Source: Ampelocalamus luodianensis
Taxonomy: Eukaryota; Streptophyta; Magnoliopsida; Poales; Poaceae
DNA length: 64,000 bases
Direction of reading: 5' to 3'
NCBI GenBank assembly: GCA_036346255.1
Contig: CM070617.1
Coordinates: 9,326,080-9,390,079 of the forward strand
Shown: piece by piece, positions 59,289 through 64,000 of the stretch
Position numbering within the stretch: the first letter of the stretch is position 1
Layout: the number at the start of each line of letters is the position of its first letter
Notes under the pieces: model-generated
What the model saw: only the letters and a program-made list of their open reading frames with translations
Told to the model about the DNA's origin: nothing
Databases searched by the model: none
Translations under genes and position numbers: made by a program

Positions 59289-61339
59289 ATGTAATACCGT
59301 CCGCCTCACCTCCCCCTCCACCCGTGCGCCTTCCCCCTTCCTCCCCTCAAGCCGTAGCCCCTGCCTAGGGTTCCCAGGTTGCTGCACTCCCTTCCCTTGG
59401 CGCCTCCCTCGCTGCCGGCAACTCCGTTCGTCTTCCCCGATTGCCGATTTGGAGATCGCTGGAGGTGGCCGGGTGTTGGAGAAGGAAGAAGGCAAGGGGA
59501 ACGTGACCATCTTCGGGGGAAGAGCTCTCTGGGGGTGCTCGTCGTGCCCGGCAAACGGTTCTTCAAGGGTAACCACGTTTTCCCACGTTTAGATGCGTTT
59601 TGGTTGTAGTTGCAATGTCGGTTTTCTGTTCCCTCAGGACAGATTGTATTGTACAGGCATTTTGTCTTAGATAGGTGCAGATTCTGTTCTGAGCATCTCC
59701 TAGAAAGTTGTAGAGGACGTCCATAGCTTTCAATGAAGTGCTAGATCATATTATTTGGACCTCTACAACAGAAGTTATGAATTATTTACCGTGACTGTCC
59801 TGCGAATCTGTCAGCATTTTGACAGGTTTTAGTAATCTGACCCTTGCGATCAGTTAAAGAGAGAATTAGAGGTTCTCAGTATAACGAAAGTTGTAGAGAA
59901 TTATCGTAGCTTTTAGGGAAGCACAAGAACGCGAACTTTGGTTAAACGATCTGAAAGTTATGATAGTTTTAGTGCGCTGTTCAGAAAGGGTGACGTGAAA
60001 TCGATGTTTTGTTAATCAGCTTAAAAGTGATTTTAGATGGCCGAATCAGGGAAGCTCACCAACTAGGTTTAGTTGGGAAATTTTATTGCCTTTCAATGAA
60101 GTCCAAGAAAACCTAATTTGGACCACTGTACGGAAAGATATGAATTTTAGAACTTGACTGTTCACAGAAGGTACAGAACAGCAATTAGAAATTTGGAGTC
60201 GGGATTGGGTTGCGAGCTATTGCTAGTTGTGTTTGTTTTTAGAATTCATGTGGTTCGTTACTGTGGTCTTAGTCTATGTTCTTGATTGAATTTAGGTGGG
60301 GAAGAGTACCGAGGCAGCACCGACTTCACGTTCCCAGTTCTCACGTGGTTAAGGCAAGTGCATTGGTTTGTTAAATGGGTGTGATTGATTGGCTATGTTT
60401 GTGTGCTTTTGATATATGGTTGCATAGCAAGATGACTTACTTGATGAATGTTTAAGTATGGTGATTGCTCAAATTATGCTTATGCTTTCTTGTGGTACAA
60501 TATTGTTGTATTTTGGTAAGATTGATGATGAACGAGATGAGCATTTGCATATTGAGAGCATATTGCGGCTTGGTCACGCGGTGGCCAAGCATGTTTCCCT
60601 TTGAGATCCCCGTCATGAATGTGTCGGGCCCGAGATCCTCACTCGTGGAGTGTGGGCTTGAGGTCCCGCTACTTGCGGAGTAGCGGACAATTGGTCCTGT
60701 GCGTGCGGCGCCAGAGAGCATGGGTATGCAGCGACGGTTGCATACTTTGCATTAGTGGTATAATGCACAAAGAAAGATAAAGAGAAAGGATCCTTGAGCA
60801 TTGCATTTGCATGTGAGATGTTTTATTGATGCGTTTCTGGCTATGGATGTTGATGTTACAACTATTGTGGTATGCCTTTATTTTTGTACTTGCTGAGTCT
60901 GTGGGCTCACTCTTGCTTTCCTTATTGTTTTAGGTATCCAATTCAAGAACGACATGCATGGGAGGGAGTAGACTTGATTTGGATTCACTCACTGCCACTC
61001 ATCTTTAAAGTTGATTAAGATTTTGTCGTACCTTTATAATTTAGCAAACTGTTTAAGGATTGATAATGATTATGCCTCATGCAATGGATTAGGTGTAATA
61101 AGGATGAATAGTGTAATTAGGACTCCTTCGGATATGCTAGTTGATTAGTATGCTTTGAACGCCTATTGATGATTCTAGATGTTGGATTATTTATTTATGA
61201 TTTATCTAAACGTTGGAATCTCCGTGTAGTTAATTTTATAAAGGAGGTTATGTCGAAATTTGGTAGTTTGAACTTGGTTTTGAATTGTTTAATGTCAGTT
61301 TAGTAGCATTCTAGGCTCACTTTGGGCTGGGGTGTTACA
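59289..61339 (+). mobile_element. Ty3/gypsy LTR, plus orientation, solo or truncated
   Basis: It ends GGCTGGGGTGTTACA at 61339, a standard grass gypsy LTR end, and has GC-rich then AT-rich LTR-like composition. The left end is taken at TGTAATACC near 59289, but the flanks (TTGCA and GATGT) are not a target duplication. The left end may therefore be deleted or wrongly placed. Confidence 0.55.
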
Positions 61340-61399
61340 GATGTTGTGGAGGACTCTAAGTTGACTGGGTTGTCTGCTGTTAGCTGGGATTTGACTTGG

Positions 61400-62195
61400 T
61401 ATGATGAAGTCCCTCTAGCTCTAGAAAAACTTCCGGAGTTGAACTTCTGTGTAGTCATTCTTCTCTTGCGGTTTTCCATCTCGGGTGCTTGCCTTCTTGA
61501 TGAATCGCCTTGTCGACTAGCTGCTGGAAGTCAGTATAATCCTGAGAAATCAGCTGTACGGACAAATCATCATTGAGTCCTTCTAGGAATCTTTCCTGCT
61601 TGTCTTCATCCTTAGCAACATCGTTAGGTGCATATCGTGCCAGTTGATTGAACTTGTGCAGGTACTCATTCACAGAGCAGTTGCCTTGGTGCAGTGAATG
61701 AAATTTCTTCTTCTTGAGGGTCATCATGCCGGAAGGGATATGTGCATGGCGGAAAGCTTGCACAAATTCATTCCAGGTGATGGCTTGAGCATCAGCATGC
61801 GAGATACTGAAATTGTCCCACCATTCGGAAGCTGGACCCATGAGCTGGTGCGAAGCAAACAACACCCTCTCACGATCAGTGCACTGGGCGATATCCAACT
61901 TTTTACCAATCGCCCGGAGCCAATCATCTGTATCCATGGGCTCAGTACTGCTTGAAAAAGTAGGTGGACGTATCCTCATAAATTTTGACATACTGGTTTT
62001 TTGGAGTGGTGGAGTTGGAGTTGGAGTTTGGAAAGCTGTAGCTTGTCTGGCTTGATTGTTGTTGATGGACTGAGAGAGTAGTTCGATCAGACGGTTTTGA
62101 TTGACCATCAACTGCTGCCACTCTGGTTCATTGATTGGGGCACTTCCATCGTTGTTGGTGTGGGCTCCACTTCCTGAGTGACGAGTGTTCACCAT
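61400..62195 (-). pseudogene. Ty3/gypsy gag (Tekay/Del-like), 3'-truncated
   Basis: The minus-strand frame from the ATG at 62195 reads MVNTRHSGSG. It has the capsid pattern of plant gypsy gag: PPTFSSSTEPMDTDDWL, then AFRHAHIPSGMM, KKKFHSLHQGNCSVNEYL and FNQLARYAP. A stop at 61455-61457 interrupts it. Homology continues a little farther but no zinc knuckle or pol follows, because the gypsy LTR fragment at 61339 abuts. The family is inferred from motifs. The frame is clean over about 250 codons. Confidence 0.85.
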
Positions 62196-62760
62196 CTGCT
62201 GGTTACTCCAGAGAGTTAGGGAAGGAGACAAGGGATAGAAGAGAGACAATTACGAAGAACTAAGGGGATAGAGCAAAACAATACTCTTAAACGAAAGGCC
62301 CAACTCAAAAGCCTTTCAGACAAACTTAACACAACGTTCTATCGATCGAGACTCTTTTAATTTGGTGAAACGACTCAATACACAGAATGAGTCTTGGCAA
62401 TCTTAAGCTATATGGCTTGGCTGATAAAACGTTCTTCAGTTTACAGTCTTCGATGATTCTTGCATGACCATGCTCTCTTCATAGCTTCATGTCTTCTGAT
62501 CTTGATTCATAATGGTAGGAAACGTGTTGACCATCCATAGAATTTTACAAAGGAAAGAGGATCAATTTAACATTATAAAATGGTGAAGAAAGAATTAGGG
62601 AAGAAAGAAAGAGGTTGGGTCGCACCAACGACCAGGACCACTCCCACGCCCAGGTTGCACCAACGACCAGGACGTCCCAGACACCATCCACAACCACCAT
62701 TTGAGGAAAAACTACCCCTTGCGCAATTTCACCAGACAATGTCCATAACCGGGGACACGG

Positions 62761-62772
62761 CTATTCGAATAG
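62761..62772. promoter_or_regulatory. Second copy of palindrome CTATTCGAATAG
   Basis: Same perfect palindrome as at 56262-56273 in an otherwise diverged LTR. Confidence 0.6.
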
Positions 62773-63896
62773 ATTTACACTCTGCAGAGGTTGTACAGCT
62801 TTACCCACAATTCACGACCTCTCTAGCTGGTTGGTCTTCCGTCGAAACCCCTGTTCACTTCCAAAGGTGAGCAGTCTCAAGAGCGTGATAAAATCTTTAC
62901 AAAGCTCTTCTGGCTTGATTCTTCCCGCTAAGTTTTTGCCATCACAGCCCCCTCTTGCGTCATGTGAATCAGCACACACCACCACAACAGAACCAAACTA
63001 TCACATTGCTAATTAGTTGGCCCAGAACACCCCATAAATGATCTTATGGTTGCACGATACACCCGGATCAATAGAACACAAAGTTAAGTCCTTACACCAC
63101 TCAAGCGAGATAACCTCATCCTAATATGCATATAGCACCCCCTTTACTGCATGATCACTCGCCCGAGTGAGAAAACATTTTGGTTTCAACCCGGCCAAAA
63201 GACCACCTTGGTCTTGGCACCACAAGTTTTAACAACAGTGACATCGCACCACGATCGATACAACTTTGGCATCCCACCACAGCTGCACAACAGTGACATC
63301 GCACGACAAATCTATAGTTCAATTAGTCAAGTTTAACGATTAAGATTCGTGATTTGCGAGACCAACACAACTAAAGCAGGGCTAAGCATAAATACGCTCC
63401 TAGGTTGGTAATACCAATACAAGACTAACTAAGAATACCCATACTATGGTGTCCAAGGGGAACATGTCAATATGTCAAGCACAAGTATTCAAGAAGGCAT
63501 ACTGTCAGGTAGGAGTTTAACTACTACCCAAACTATTTTTATACAAGTAGCCATGCAGGTAGATATAAAACAATATACTTTTGAAAACTAGGTACGACAT
63601 GATCAAAGGTGTGCGATTTGCCTTCGCTGTAGAGTTGCGGGTCTTCGATGGAGGTCGTTGGATCCACGCACTCTTCAGAGTAGCCAGAATCTACATGTAC
63701 GAGGAGAACCAGATCAATAAAGCAACACCAAATAAAGGCCAAAAACTCTCCAAACCAGAATCAAAAGAAAGGTTACGAAGAAAAACGGAGAAAGGAGTCT
63801 GAACCACTCTAGAGAGAGCTTGAGCAAAGGAGGAGGATCTTGCGGAGGGAGGTGTGAAGCACAGGGACAACAAGAGAGGTAGGAGAGCTCCCAGGT

Positions 63897-63904
63897 GCTT
63901 TATA
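63897..63904 (-). promoter_or_regulatory. TATA-like box of the right gypsy LTR
   Basis: The minus strand reads CACCTATAAAGCACC, corresponding to the TATA box at 58288-58295 in the other LTR. Confidence 0.55.
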
Positions 63905-64000
63905 GGTGCGCGAGAAGGTCCCGAGGAAGAAACATGTGGCAAGCAATGCAGGACGCCGCATTCAACGTACACGACGGGGGCAAGCGGGAGAAAGGATTGG

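Larger units (their letters stand above)
62300..64000 (-). mobile_element. 5' gypsy LTR region, minus strand, runs off the window
   Basis: 62740-62880 matches the conserved block of the other gypsy LTR (56245-56380). A minus-strand TATA box lies at 63897-63904. The inner LTR edge and primer binding site between 62250 and 62740 were not recognised. The outer end lies beyond the window. It probably belongs with the gag at 61400-62195. Confidence 0.6.

Overview
The window is plant nuclear DNA, very probably from a grass (Poaceae). Three host genes with spliced exons show GC-rich first exons and AT-rich later exons and introns. They sit in a dense bed of nested Ty1/copia, Ty3/gypsy, CACTA and hAT-like elements typical of grass chromosomes. 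No sequence seen here fixes the genus; a panicoid or related grass is a guess only. All host genes lie on the + strand.

Layout. 1-1233: decayed Ty3/gypsy pol. 1239-6350: complete-ended but coding-dead Ty1/copia on the minus strand (5-bp target duplication CAAAT, primer binding site, polypurine tract). 6663-8617: three exons of a DJ-1/PfpI gene, only its C-terminal domain, with a hAT-like element and a small GC-palindromic element in the last intron. A second, partial DJ-1 tail lies at 8856-8924. 8925-12166: no gene seen. 12167-24588: a two-exon bHLH transcription factor whose 10.6-kb intron holds a minus-strand Ty1/copia element, itself split by a 2.4-kb gypsy solo LTR. 24589-34840: intergenic, with a foldback element, a non-autonomous CACTA element and AT-rich repeats. 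35378-39651: a seven-exon TPR/thioredoxin-like TTL gene with an unbroken 675-residue reading frame. 40661-64000: retrotransposon nest.

The nest. A minus-strand gypsy LTR (42021-59145) was hit by a Sirevirus-type Ty1/copia element (42517-56136, target duplication CCGGG). Its left LTR was hit in turn by another Sirevirus-like solo LTR (42959-46191, target duplication GCTTC). The left Sirevirus LTR is followed not by a primer binding site but by a second copy of the target duplication and 93 bp of the host sequence that also lies beyond the right LTR. It then jumps into the middle of gag. This looks like recombination between a solo-LTR haplotype and a full-element haplotype, or an assembly artefact imitating one, and is the most unusual structure in the window. 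To the right lie a gypsy LTR fragment, a gypsy gag and another minus-strand gypsy LTR that runs off the window.

The three host genes have unrelated roles (glyoxalase/chaperone-like DJ-1, an ACT-like-domain bHLH regulator, a TPR scaffold of the brassinosteroid/osmotic-stress TTL family). Nothing suggests a shared pathway. All coordinates and comparisons were made by eye, and LTR boundaries without a target duplication are approximate.
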